Shown: in pieces, positions 1-7,909 of the stretch
Numbering within the stretch: position 1 is the stretch's first letter
Layout: the number at the start of each line of letters is the position of its first letter
Assembly (NCBI GenBank): GCA_017427945.1
Contig: JAFRRT010000022.1
Coordinates: 36,278 to 100,277 of the forward strand
Length of the DNA: 64,000 nt
Direction of reading: 5' to 3'
Origin: Muribaculaceae bacterium
Lineage (GTDB): Bacteria > Bacteroidota > Bacteroidia > Bacteroidales > Muribaculaceae
The notes under the pieces: model-generated
Database searches by the model: none
The model's input: the letters and a program-made list of their open reading frames with translations, nothing else
What the model was told of the DNA's origin: nothing
Program-made: the position numbers and the translations under genes

Positions 1-710
1 TAGTTGTAGTGGTTCTCAAGCCACTTATCGTCAAACTCGCGAAAATAGCCGAACTCGCCCGTGATTTGCACCCATCCCTTGGTAAAGGGGATGTCCTGGA
101 AATCGACGAAACCGGCACGCACACCCACAGGCGGACGGGCGTTGTCGCTCCACACCAAGTCGCCGCTGCTTAATGATTCATTGACGATGGGCGATGATTT
201 GTACTTCTGCCCTGCCACGGCAAAGATGCTGCGGTAATTGGCCTTGACATAGGCTTGCTGGAGCCAAACCCTTGCGGGATGTTGCTTTTGCACCTCGAAC
301 TGGCCATTGCCCGCATAGTGCTCGTAGCCTGCACTTGACGTATAACCACCAAATATGGCTAAGCCTGCGCTCAAACCAAGCCTTTGGGTTGCCAAGTAAA
401 AGCCTTCAACGGCAGCAAATGCCAGTGCAGAGTATTGCTGGGTAATGATGCCGCCATAGTTAGATGAGATATAATAGGGCGCCAACTCGTTGTCACCAGC
501 ATTCGTGATGATGCCCACACGGTATGTTCCATTGTTATACCAGCAATCAGGATTGTAGCAAATCGTCGGACTGCCTTCATAAATATGGTTGGCAACCTTA
601 AGACTGTCTTGCAACAGGTCAACGTGTACCGCAATAGTATCCTGTGCTGCCGCTGTCAAAGCGGTTAATGTAAAGGCCAATATCACCGATGATATGACTT
701 TTTTTATCAT
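1..710 (-). CDS. Wzi-like capsule assembly / outer-membrane barrel protein (partial)
   Basis: The gene enters from the left window edge and its 3' end is missing; about 236 codons are visible. The start is an ATG at 710, giving a signal peptide that ends near AAAQD at residues 20-24. The mature part contains stretches typical of Bacteroidota Wzi-family proteins, such as APYYISSNYGG, RVWLQQAYVKANYRS and a later AGFVDFQDIPF, which read as alternating beta strands of an outer-membrane barrel. Wzi helps anchor surface polysaccharide to the outer membrane. The start lies 15 bp after the stop of the acyltransferase gene at 726-1664, so it is probably the third gene of that operon. The family call is from remembered sequence style, and a related barrel family is possible. 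Confidence 0.6.
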   Translation of the reverse strand, partial: MIKKVISSVILAFTLTALTAAAQDTIAVHVDLLQDSLKVANHIYEGSPTICYNPDCWYNNGTYRVGIITNAGDNELAPYYISSNYGGIITQQYSALAFAAVEGFYLATQRLGLSAGLAIFGGYTSSAGYEHYAGNGQFEVQKQHPARVWLQQAYVKANYRSIFAVAGQKYKSSPIVNESLSSGDLVWSDNARPPVGVRAGFVDFQDIPFTKGWVQITGEFGYFREFDDKWLENHYN

Positions 711-725
711 AGAATCGGAAATAAC

Positions 726-1664
726 TTATCGATCGATGTTTTCTAGGTAGCTGTCGATGTGGCGACGCTTCTTCTCGTCTGCGATTTCATCGAGATTGAT
801 GAGGATGCCGGTTTCTTCCACGTCGCCAAATTCGCGGTTGATGGCGGTACCGAGTAGTAACATCTTGGGCGACAGGCCCATATAGGCATTGACCAGCGGC
901 GGGATGTTGATGCCATGCTGACGGATGAAGCTATTTAAGCGCTTGTAATCTTCGCGGAAGTCATTGCCCACGAAATAAGCCATCAGCTCAGGGTCGTCGT
1001 TGCGGGTGTCGGGCAGCGGGTCGATGGGGACCACCAGCCCCTCCTTATCTCTGAAATAGAGGTTGAGGAAGCACAGCAGCATATCGCGGCAGTCACGAAC
1101 ATAGCCGGGGTACATCGTCATCTTACCGAACATATACTTGACCTGCGGATAGACAATGGTCAATGCTCCCAAGCCGTCCCACAGGTTATCAAGGGCGAAG
1201 AGCGCCCGCACGCCTTCGCGTGTGGACTGGTACTCGGGTCGCACAAAGGAGCGGCCCAGTTCGATGGTAACAGGCAATATCTCGTTCAGGAACCTATCGC
1301 TGAAGTGGAACATGTGGCCCGTGGCGATGCGAGGCACGCGGTCCTCGACTTTCACATCCCAGCCACCGATGAAACGATAAGCACCTATAATCTCGCGTTT
1401 CTCGGGGTTCCATACCAGCAATTGTTGGCAAGGCGGGTCCATCAGGTCAAACTCGTCGATGTCGCAAGCCTTGCCTGTGCCGCCTCCCGCCGCGCGGAAG
1501 GAGACTTCGCGCAACCGTCCAATCTCACGCATGGTGTTGGGCGCATTGTGGGCTGTGACGACATAGATGTCATTGTCGGCCTTGTTGGTGTGCCGCAATC
1601 GGCGCTCAGGCGTGAGTTCCTGTTCGATGAGTTCAACGGGGATGGGGGCGATAATGGGTTCCAT
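726..1664 (-). CDS. glsB: GNAT-type N-acyltransferase, GlsB-like (glycine/amino-acid lipid synthesis)
   Basis: This is a 312-residue protein of the hemolysin-like GNAT family (OlsB/GlsB type), which transfers a 3-hydroxyacyl chain from acyl-ACP to an amino acid as the first step of N-acyl amino-acid lipid synthesis. Visible features are an early REVSFRAAGGGTG segment, a WNPEKREIIGAYRF strand and a central RSFVRPEYQ motif followed by LFALDNLWDGLGAL, all characteristic of the family. An upstream ATG at 1757 is in frame but would overlap the preceding gene by about 80 bp, so the ATG at 1664 (MEPIIAP) is preferred. It follows the acyltransferase at 1675-2493 by 10 bp. In Bacteroides thetaiotaomicron the equivalent pair glsB/glsA makes glycine lipids; the substrate here is inferred from that. 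Confidence 0.82.
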   Translation of the reverse strand: MEPIIAPIPVELIEQELTPERRLRHTNKADNDIYVVTAHNAPNTMREIGRLREVSFRAAGGGTGKACDIDEFDLMDPPCQQLLVWNPEKREIIGAYRFIGGWDVKVEDRVPRIATGHMFHFSDRFLNEILPVTIELGRSFVRPEYQSTREGVRALFALDNLWDGLGALTIVYPQVKYMFGKMTMYPGYVRDCRDMLLCFLNLYFRDKEGLVVPIDPLPDTRNDDPELMAYFVGNDFREDYKRLNSFIRQHGINIPPLVNAYMGLSPKMLLLGTAINREFGDVEETGILINLDEIADEKKRRHIDSYLENIDR

Positions 1665-1674
1665 AGGCCAATTT

Positions 1675-2493
1675 TTAGGTTTTAGATGGCGAAGGTGCCA
1701 TGTTGATGACTGTTTCACGCAGGCGGGCTGCCTCTGTCTTGGGCGCACGGGCATCAAGGGTGTTCCAGGGAATGGGCTCTCCTATGATTACCCGCAGCGT
1801 TGCACCGCTCTGCTTAATCATCTCCTTGGGGAGGTAGATGAGTTCGATATTGAATTTGATGCCCAAGCGTTTGCGCCACTTGGCAAAACGGTAGAAAAAG
1901 CGGGAATTTTGGGCATCGAAAAAGACTGGCACGACATCACGCTGGTAGTTTACCGAGTGTACCACGGCAGCCTTTTGCCAAGGCAGGTCGGCGATGCTGC
2001 CATCGTCCTGCATACGCGAACAAAGGCCTGCGGGGAAGGTGATGAACTGGTTGTCGCTCGCAAGAGCTTCCTCGATTTGAGTCGCAGCCTCACGCGACTG
2101 ATTGCCATACTTGTTTATCGGGAGAAAGACACCACGCAACGGCTCCACTGCCATGAGCAGGTCGTTGACAAGGAACTTGATTTTGCGGTCATAGCGGTTG
2201 CCTAGCAGCGAAATCAACGCCAAGCCGTCAAGTCCGCCCAACGGATGGTTGGAGACAAACATGAAGCGGCCTTCGGGCAGCTGTTCGAGCCCTTTGGACT
2301 CGATGGTAATGTCCATTTCCTTGAGGGCAGCGGTCGCGGCATCCACGCTATTCTTGCCCGCCATTTTGGTTAAGATGGTGTTAAGCCGATCCTGACAGAT
2401 GGTACGTTCAAGCCAGCGCACGACAAAACGCGGGATATACTTGTATTTCCCGGTCAATCTTGTCTTGAGGACTTTATCGACATCTATTTTCAT
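1675..2493 (-). CDS. glsA: PlsC-like O-acyltransferase, GlsA-like
   Basis: This 272-residue protein belongs to the lysophospholipid acyltransferase superfamily. The active-site block SNHPLGGLDG has its catalytic His near residue 83; the acid is spaced HX5D rather than the usual HX4D, as in the hemolysin-associated subfamily. A downstream FPAGLCSR segment takes the place of the glycerol-phosphate binding motif. In the known Gls pathway this enzyme adds a second acyl chain to the N-acyl amino acid made by GlsB. The start chosen is MKIDVDKV at 2493; an in-frame ATG at 2514 is possible. A TAATTTTG -7 box on the minus strand at 2537-2544 lies just upstream, without a clear -33. The gene leads the glsA-glsB-wzi-like operon. 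Confidence 0.82.
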   Translation of the reverse strand: MKIDVDKVLKTRLTGKYKYIPRFVVRWLERTICQDRLNTILTKMAGKNSVDAATAALKEMDITIESKGLEQLPEGRFMFVSNHPLGGLDGLALISLLGNRYDRKIKFLVNDLLMAVEPLRGVFLPINKYGNQSREAATQIEEALASDNQFITFPAGLCSRMQDDGSIADLPWQKAAVVHSVNYQRDVVPVFFDAQNSRFFYRFAKWRKRLGIKFNIELIYLPKEMIKQSGATLRVIIGEPIPWNTLDARAPKTEAARLRETVINMAPSPSKT

Positions 2494-2582
2494 CGGCTCA
2501 GCGCCCATAAACATCCAAATTGCGTAGAATAGAATACAAAATTAGATATTTTCATCGAAAAATGAAAGCTTCCAACAAAAAA

Positions 2583-2614
2583 TTTGTCCATCACAACGAT
2601 TTGTAATAATTTTG
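2583..2614 (+). promoter_or_regulatory. Bacteroidota promoter TTTG-N20-TAATTTTG
   Basis: A TTTG at 2583-2586 and a perfect TAnnTTTG box at 2607-2614 are separated by 20 bp. It fires rightward into the membrane protein at 2657 and lies back to back with the -7 box serving glsA. Confidence 0.7.
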
Positions 2615-2656
2615 CAGGATTGAGACAACCATTACGACCATAGCATTATCAATGCA

Positions 2657-4120
2657 GTGAAACAACATGTGACCATACCGAGACTCCTTCTCTTTCTTGC
2701 CGAGGTGATTGTTTTCGCCGTGCTTGGCACGGTGGCATCAAGTCATTTTGGCTTGGCCGACGGAGCACGTATCACTGCAGCCTACCTCGTGGCCTACCTC
2801 GTCCCGCGCACCATCCTCTCCCGCGCCCGCGGCACAACAACAATGGCACGCACCATTCTGCTGCTTTTGGCTGCAGCCATTATGGCCTTAACCTACTTAA
2901 GGTTAACCTATTACACCATGACAGAGGGTTACTCCCTTGAAATGCCCAACCTTCATAATGACCCACGTACATATTATAGTTGGGCACTCCAGTACTACCA
3001 GGGGAAGGAACCTGTCGGCCGAGTGGCATTCGTGGGCTTTTCCATGATGATGGTGGGTCTTTGGAAGATCTTCGGGTTAAGCGTCATATGGCCTCAAGCG
3101 ATGAATATCATGTTTACGCTGACGTCGGTCGTGCTGACGGCCATGACGACGCGACGGTTGCTCAGCGGCAAAGTGACGATGACTGATCAGGCACTGGTCA
3201 CCTGCGGCATCCTGCTCACCAGTATTCTTGTCTATTACATGGCGGTAGGCACATTGATTCTTAAAGAAAGTTCCATTTACCTATCATTTTCTCTGGCCGG
3301 TTTCTCTCTGGCATCGATGGCGGCACAAGACAATGAGCGACACAGGCTCTGGCGTGACGTGGTATTCTTTGTATTGGCTTGCGTGCTCCTGGCGGCAGTC
3401 AGAACCACCTACCTCTACTTCATCGCATTGGGTGTGATCATTATGGCTATACCCCACTTGCGACGCGACTGGATGTTGGCGGTGTTTATGCTTGCGGTGT
3501 TCTTCACTGCTTTGATGGTGGGTGACCATTTTTGCTCTTACTCCTTCGGCCGGCATGCCACCATCATCAAAGGCGGCGAAGCGATGCAGGAGTGCTATGT
3601 CATCAGTGAGTCACAGCAGTATTATAACAAATTGCTGGACAATTATTTCCTGTATTCGCCAATCCACCGCATTGCCATGTTGCCATTAACCATGGCAGTA
3701 CAATTTATCATTCCTTTCCCCTGGACTTTCTATGAGGCGCCTACCTTTGTCAACACCGTCTCCCGCCTCACTTGGGGTTGGTATCTTGTTGGCGGCATTG
3801 CTATGTTCTATTATTTGTTCATGAGCTGGAGGCGCCACTCGAATATGGGTGCATGGGCATGGTGGCCCGCACTGTCTTTTGCTATCATTGCCTATATCAT
3901 GGCCGGCTCAGTAGCCCGCTATATACTACCCATTGAGCCTCTATTTGTCCCAGTGGCCACTTTTGTGTTGTGCAAGATTCACGAGGGGCGGTACCGCAAG
4001 ACATTCACAACGTGGGCCATCGTCTTCGTTGCCGTGCTGGCTGCAGCGCTCATCTTTTATCACAGGATTCAAATGGGCTATCACACCGACTTGTTCCCCG
4101 GATTTCCCGGCGTGAACTGA
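2657..4120 (+). CDS. Polytopic membrane protein, possibly GT-C type glycosyltransferase
   Basis: A 487-residue, strongly hydrophobic protein with roughly 10-12 predicted membrane segments, for example LLLFLAEVIVFAVLGTVASS near the N-terminus and FTTWAIVFVAVLAAALIFYH near the C-terminus. A soluble loop with NDPRTYYSWALQYYQ follows the third segment. Acidic and aromatic residues in the first large periplasmic loop are reminiscent of GT-C fold glycosyltransferases or polysaccharide polymerases, but no motif proves it. The start is a GTG at 2657, because the nearby ATG at 2652 hits a stop after one codon. It is a single gene under the promoter at 2583. I do not recognise the precise family. Confidence 0.75.
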   Translation: MKQHVTIPRLLLFLAEVIVFAVLGTVASSHFGLADGARITAAYLVAYLVPRTILSRARGTTTMARTILLLLAAAIMALTYLRLTYYTMTEGYSLEMPNLHNDPRTYYSWALQYYQGKEPVGRVAFVGFSMMMVGLWKIFGLSVIWPQAMNIMFTLTSVVLTAMTTRRLLSGKVTMTDQALVTCGILLTSILVYYMAVGTLILKESSIYLSFSLAGFSLASMAAQDNERHRLWRDVVFFVLACVLLAAVRTTYLYFIALGVIIMAIPHLRRDWMLAVFMLAVFFTALMVGDHFCSYSFGRHATIIKGGEAMQECYVISESQQYYNKLLDNYFLYSPIHRIAMLPLTMAVQFIIPFPWTFYEAPTFVNTVSRLTWGWYLVGGIAMFYYLFMSWRRHSNMGAWAWWPALSFAIIAYIMAGSVARYILPIEPLFVPVATFVLCKIHEGRYRKTFTTWAIVFVAVLAAALIFYHRIQMGYHTDLFPGFPGVN

Positions 4121-4317
4121 TTTCTCTATCCCAGATTTCACCAATTCTTATTCCCCACCCCTGTCCTGGCACGACGAGATTCGTCGGTGCTTTTTATGGT
4201 TTTGTCGGTCAGGTCAGGTCACTTATCGGTTAATGGGTGTGAAGGCTTAAACCTTGCCCAATATACAAGGTCTAAAAGTCGAGTAAATAAAAATTCTTTT
4301 TAAAATACGATACGACG

Positions 4318-5001
4318 ATGAAAAAGACGATTATCTTATCTGTTATGTGCATCCTGATGGCGGCAAGCGCCTTTGCACAGCCCGGTCGTCCTTACGGACG
4401 CGGCTACGAGCCTCGCGTGCAGACTGTGGGACGTCATGGTAACGAGTATATCGCATGGCACCGCTATTATTTCGGTGTCAGGGTGGGAATGAATGCCTCC
4501 CACGTGAGCAGCGAGAGTCCGTTACTCGACGGCAGCGGCATCAAGACCGGCTTGAACATCGGCTTTGCCGCAGGCACGCAGCTCACCTACCGCGCCCCGT
4601 TGTTCCTCGAGAGCGGACTGTATTACACACAGAAGGGCGGCAAGAGCGGATCGGGCACCGATAAGTTTACCTATGACCTGAACTATATTGAAGTGCCATT
4701 GCTCATCAAGTACAAGCACTTTGTGGGAAACCAGACCACCGTTCAGCCCTATGCCGGCGCTTATCTTGCTCTGGGCACCGACGGCGACATCAAGAACTAC
4801 GGTTCCAGGACGGCATTCAGCTCCTTTGACAACGGCTACTTCAACCGCTTTGACGGCGGCCTCAAGGTCGGATGCGGATTAGGTTTCAACATGCTCTATG
4901 TGGATGCTTCCTATGACATCGGCCTGTCCAACATCGGACAAGACAACTTCGACGATACCCATAACGGGTGCTTCACGATAAACATTGGTGTGAATTTTTA
5001 G
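4318..5001 (+). CDS. Outer-membrane beta-barrel protein (PorT/OmpW-like)
   Basis: A 227-residue exported protein with signal peptide MKKTIILSVMCILMAASAFA and cleavage before QPGRP. The mature part reads as a small eight-strand barrel with alternating strands (YYFGVRVGMNAS, LNIGFAAGTQLTYR, LFLESGLYYTQKGG, NYIEVPLLIKYKHF) and ends with the aromatic/hydrophobic C-terminus NIGVNF. This is the outer membrane protein beta-barrel family abundant in Bacteroidota. The role is unknown; it may be structural or take part in envelope sensing. It is a single gene closed by a strong terminator at 5035. Confidence 0.85.
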   Translation: MKKTIILSVMCILMAASAFAQPGRPYGRGYEPRVQTVGRHGNEYIAWHRYYFGVRVGMNASHVSSESPLLDGSGIKTGLNIGFAAGTQLTYRAPLFLESGLYYTQKGGKSGSGTDKFTYDLNYIEVPLLIKYKHFVGNQTTVQPYAGAYLALGTDGDIKNYGSRTAFSSFDNGYFNRFDGGLKVGCGLGFNMLYVDASYDIGLSNIGQDNFDDTHNGCFTINIGVNF

Positions 5002-5034
5002 GTGATAGATTACCTATAAAGTGGTTTCCGGGTG

Positions 5035-5073
5035 GCGCGTGTCGCTCTTTCACACCAGCGACACGCGCTTTTT
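5035..5073 (+). terminator. Intrinsic terminator
   Basis: A perfect 12-bp stem (5035-5046 with 5057-5068, GCGCGTGTCGCT and its complement), a 10-nt loop and five Ts directly after. It ends the beta-barrel gene. Confidence 0.9.
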
Positions 5074-5152
5074 ACCAAAGTTATTAGGTAATTATCGAGA
5101 TTATGATTACATTTGCACATTCAAGTAATAACAATTCTAAATCATTTGCGCT

Positions 5153-5683
5153 ATGAAAAAGATTTACTACATGATGATGGTGGCTCTGATGTCGATGACC
5201 TTGTTCTCGTGCAGCAACTGGGACTCGCCTTATTACGTTGACGACATCGACATCGTGGGCAGCTGGGTATCCTACTACGGATGCGACGGCTACGGTGAAT
5301 ACGATATCCTCGGGTATGATGTAGTGCGCTATGACTTCTACAGAAACTATACCGGACGATACACCTACTACTCGCTCTACGGACTCGATTACGTAGACTT
5401 TGATTGGGAGACCAGGGGCGACCGTCTGTACATCAGATACTATGATGGCGACTTCGAGAGTCTCTACTACGGTTACAACGACTACGGTTACCTCGTGCTC
5501 TCGCTCGACAGGTACTTCCACCAGTACACCGTTTATCGTCCCGGCGGCATGTACTACGAGCAGGCCAAAGAACTCACCAACGACGGTCTCAAGCGCATGG
5601 CACCCGAGTCGGCAAGTGTCAAGGTAAAATCAATTTCCCGAGCTATCAAAGCAAGGGATACCGAGGCCAAAGCCGCAGAGTAA
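5153..5683 (+). CDS. Tyrosine-rich lipoprotein of unknown function
   Basis: A 176-residue predicted lipoprotein: signal MKKIYYMMMVALMSMTLFSC with the lipid-carrying Cys at residue 20. About 30 of the 176 residues are tyrosine, concentrated between residues 27 and 137 with aspartate and glycine and arranged in short alternating strands (RYDFYRNYTGRYTYY, SLYYGYNDYGYL), so the core is probably a small beta sandwich or lipocalin-like barrel. The last 35 residues are a basic/acidic helical tail without tyrosine. A TACATTTG -7 box at 5108-5115 lies upstream. It is a single gene with its own terminator at 5722. I do not recognise a family. Confidence 0.78.
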   Translation: MKKIYYMMMVALMSMTLFSCSNWDSPYYVDDIDIVGSWVSYYGCDGYGEYDILGYDVVRYDFYRNYTGRYTYYSLYGLDYVDFDWETRGDRLYIRYYDGDFESLYYGYNDYGYLVLSLDRYFHQYTVYRPGGMYYEQAKELTNDGLKRMAPESASVKVKSISRAIKARDTEAKAAE

Positions 5684-5721
5684 TCGTCCAGCCGCAAGGC
5701 AAGACATAACAACCAACAAAA

Positions 5722-5752
5722 GGGGCTCCCGGATTACCGAGAGCCCCTTTTT
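5722..5752 (+). terminator. Intrinsic terminator
   Basis: GGGGCTC/GAGCCCC with an inner CGG/CCG pairing forms the hairpin 5722-5747, followed by TTTTTA. It ends the Tyr-rich lipoprotein gene. Confidence 0.9.
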
Positions 5753-5817
5753 ATATTATTCCGTTACAACAGGTTGATGTGTGGAAAACGATAAAAAATG
5801 AGAAAAATGTGATTTTA

Positions 5818-5849
5818 TTTGGAAAATTGAGGAATTATTATGAAATTTG
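5818..5849 (+). promoter_or_regulatory. Probable promoter TTTG-N20-GAAATTTG
   Basis: TTTG at 5818-5821 and GAAATTTG at 5842-5849 with a 20-bp spacer. The -7 box lacks the leading TA, so this is weaker than the other promoters. It faces the DUF4251 gene at 5927. Confidence 0.45.
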
Positions 5850-5926
5850 CAGTCACTGTCAGCGGCAGGTCCGCTGGATAGAAGGATTATTAATTATTTA
5901 TTTAAACATTTAAATCGTAGAGCATT

Positions 5927-6415
5927 ATGAAAAAGATTCTACTGTTTTCCGTAACTTTAATGATGTTACTGTTGTGCTCTTGCGGCACCAGTAATGGTTT
6001 GACCAAGGCTGAGCGTGAGGCCCAGATGGTGCAACAGGTGCAGTCTGCCGTGGATGCACAGCGCTATACAATCGCTGTGGACTGGATGAAACCCCTGGGC
6101 GGCATGCCGCGTCACGTGAGCTCGACCTACCAGTTGAAGGTTGACGGCAACGAGGTTGACAGCTATCTGCCTTATGTAGGCGAAGCCTATCGCCTGCCCT
6201 ATGGCGGCGGCAAAGGCCTGAACTTCAAGGGCGAAATCCGTAACTACACGGTAAAACGCTCGACCAGCAACCGCTATGTCATCGAGTTTGACGTGAAGAG
6301 CGATGAGGAGGCCTACCACTACCGCATCGACCTGTTCACCAACGGCAAGGCCATCATCGACATCATCGGTCAGGACCGCGACGCCATCTCGTTTGACGGC
6401 GAAATGGTATTCTAA
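5927..6415 (+). CDS. DUF4251 lipoprotein, copy 1
   Basis: A 162-residue predicted lipoprotein with signal MKKILLFSVTLMMLLLCSC and lipidated Cys at residue 19. The rest matches the DUF4251 family of Bacteroidota by its ordered motifs: an opening helix (EREAQMVQQVQSAVDAQRYT), VDWMKPLGG, SYLPYVGEAYRLPYGGGKGLNF, and the closing YHYRIDLFTNGKAIIDI and RDAISFDGEM. DUF4251 proteins have a small beta-rich periplasmic fold of unknown function. A paralog with the same layout is the next gene at 6642. Confidence 0.88.
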   Translation: MKKILLFSVTLMMLLLCSCGTSNGLTKAEREAQMVQQVQSAVDAQRYTIAVDWMKPLGGMPRHVSSTYQLKVDGNEVDSYLPYVGEAYRLPYGGGKGLNFKGEIRNYTVKRSTSNRYVIEFDVKSDEEAYHYRIDLFTNGKAIIDIIGQDRDAISFDGEMVF

Positions 6416-6438
6416 TTGCGAGAAAAACGTCCGAGTTA

Positions 6439-6511
6439 TTAAGGGGATTTCAATCGGTTTGCTTGTGTCGCATTTTTATGACATTTTGCAAAATAATTGA
6501 AATCCCCTTAA
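6439..6511. repeat. Inverted repeat, 16-bp perfect arms (MITE-like)
   Basis: TTAAGGGGATTTCAAT at 6439-6454 is repeated in perfect inverse at 6496-6511, around a 41-bp AT-rich centre. Both ends carry TTAA. There is no T-tract after the right arm, so it is not a classical terminator. It lies between the two DUF4251 genes. Confidence 0.7.
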
Positions 6512-6641
6512 ACCATTTGCCTGAAAACGAGTCTATTTAATAGAGGGGTTACTGTATCGAAAGGCAGGGCCGCCCACCTCCAAACAAGAGTTTTAAGATG
6601 GATGGTGCTTGACTATTAACAACATTAAAACGCAGGACAAT

Positions 6642-7136
6642 ATGAAAAAAATTACGTTTTTATTGACGACAGTGATGATCGTGTTGCTCACGGCATGTGG
6701 TACGAGCAACAAAGTGGTTGACCAGCAACAGGCCGACGCCATCAAGGCATTGCTCGAGTCTCGCGAGTATGTGGTGATGGTGGGCTCGATGCGCCCGATA
6801 TCTGCCCCGACGATGAGCGTGAGCCAGGGACAGAAGATGTTCTTGCGCGACGGTATGGTGACGTGCAACCTGCCCTATGTGGGCTCGGGACAGAACGTGG
6901 GCTACGGTGCCAGCGGCTACAAGGCGCTGAACTTCACGGGCCGGGTTCTGGATTATAAGGTGGAGTATCCTAAGAGCGACCGGGCACGCGTGACCTTCAA
7001 GGTAGATAACGGCGACGACAGCTACCACTTCCATGTGGAGGTATTCATGAACGGCAAGACGACCATCGATGTCGACCCGCGTGGCCGCGACGCCATTTCT
7101 TACAGTGGTATGATCCACGGGCTGGAGATGCTGTAA
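6642..7136 (+). CDS. DUF4251 lipoprotein, copy 2
   Basis: A 164-residue paralog of the preceding gene. Signal MKKITFLLTTVMIVLLTAC gives a lipidated Cys at residue 19, and the DUF4251 core follows with NLPYVGSGQNVGYGASGYKALNF, YHFHVEVFMNGKTTIDV and GRDAISYSGM. The ATG at 6642 is chosen because it starts the signal peptide; the frame stays open for a few codons upstream. The two copies are clearly diverged, so the duplication is old. A terminator at 7174 follows. The function is unknown. Confidence 0.88.
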   Translation: MKKITFLLTTVMIVLLTACGTSNKVVDQQQADAIKALLESREYVVMVGSMRPISAPTMSVSQGQKMFLRDGMVTCNLPYVGSGQNVGYGASGYKALNFTGRVLDYKVEYPKSDRARVTFKVDNGDDSYHFHVEVFMNGKTTIDVDPRGRDAISYSGMIHGLEML

Positions 7137-7173
7137 AGCCACAGCCTATCGAAATACATAAAGCCAAATTGAG

Positions 7174-7212
7174 GAGGGTGTGCTGCGATGTCAGCGCATC
7201 CTCTTGCATTTT
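7174..7212 (+). terminator. Intrinsic terminator
   Basis: A 12-pair stem (7174-7185 with 7192-7203, two wobble pairs), a six-base loop and TTGCATTTT. It ends the second DUF4251 gene and faces the converging minus-strand operon. Confidence 0.7.
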
Positions 7213-7226
7213 AGAGTTTCTACGGG

Positions 7227-7895
7227 TTATTTGAGGAGTTTAAGGAGTTGCCGCTCCCTGGCGCGCGGCAAGATGCGGGCGAGGTGTTCCATCATGCGGT
7301 CATGGGACTCCTGTGGCGTGCGGTCGCATTGACACAGTTCCTTGCCCAGCAGTTGTTCGGGCGTGGTCAGCAGTGCCCATCCCCAGCCGTACTCACGGTT
7401 GTGCTTGTCGCGGGGATAGACGAAGTCCTGGGTGACGATGCGGCATGACATCTGCAGGCGGGTGACGTAACCATCGAAGCGGCTGCGCATCTTGGTTCCC
7501 GTAAAGCCGCAGGCGGCACGCAGTTCGCGCGTGATGAGGCTACCCTGCTCTCGCAAGGTCATCACGATGGCTTCCTCGATGGACCCAGCAGACGGCGCTG
7601 CATGTGTCGCGCAACGCCAGTTCATGAAGTCGGGCCACCACTCACGGCTGATAAAGCCCGCTTTCTTGTCAAAGAACTTGCCGTAAACGCAGTCGCCCTC
7701 GGTGACAATGGGCCCTTTCCACTTCCACAAAGGCCAGTCCCATCCGCCATCGTCAAGCCACACATAACGGCAATCGGGGTCCACCATCTCGTCGGCCGAA
7801 AAGCCGCGGATGCCGCTGTCGAGCAAGGGCAGAAAGCCCACCTGCTGGATAAGGTCGACCAATGCGGTAGCATTATTAACTCTTGGGAAAGCCAT
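7227..7895 (-). CDS. AlkZ-related protein of unknown function
   Basis: A 222-residue soluble protein. Features seen are an N-terminal FPRVNNATALVDLIQQVGFLP segment, a tryptophan-rich stretch (WLDDGGWDWPLWKWKGPIV) and a C-terminal winged-helix-like part with an Arg/Lys-rich tail. This order is what I associate with the AlkZ-related family, distant relatives of the YcaQ/AlkZ interstrand-crosslink DNA glycosylases, but much shorter and without a recognisable active-site motif. DNA binding is inferred, not shown. It follows the O-methyltransferase by 14 bp and is probably co-transcribed. Confidence 0.65.
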   Translation of the reverse strand: MAFPRVNNATALVDLIQQVGFLPLLDSGIRGFSADEMVDPDCRYVWLDDGGWDWPLWKWKGPIVTEGDCVYGKFFDKKAGFISREWWPDFMNWRCATHAAPSAGSIEEAIVMTLREQGSLITRELRAACGFTGTKMRSRFDGYVTRLQMSCRIVTQDFVYPRDKHNREYGWGWALLTTPEQLLGKELCQCDRTPQESHDRMMEHLARILPRARERQLLKLLK

Positions 7896-7909
7896 GTTAT
7901 CAAGCAGAT

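Noticed and set aside
6439-6511. Intrinsic terminator after the first DUF4251 gene
   Set aside because: The arms are long, but the loop is 41 nt and no T-tract follows; it is listed as an inverted repeat.
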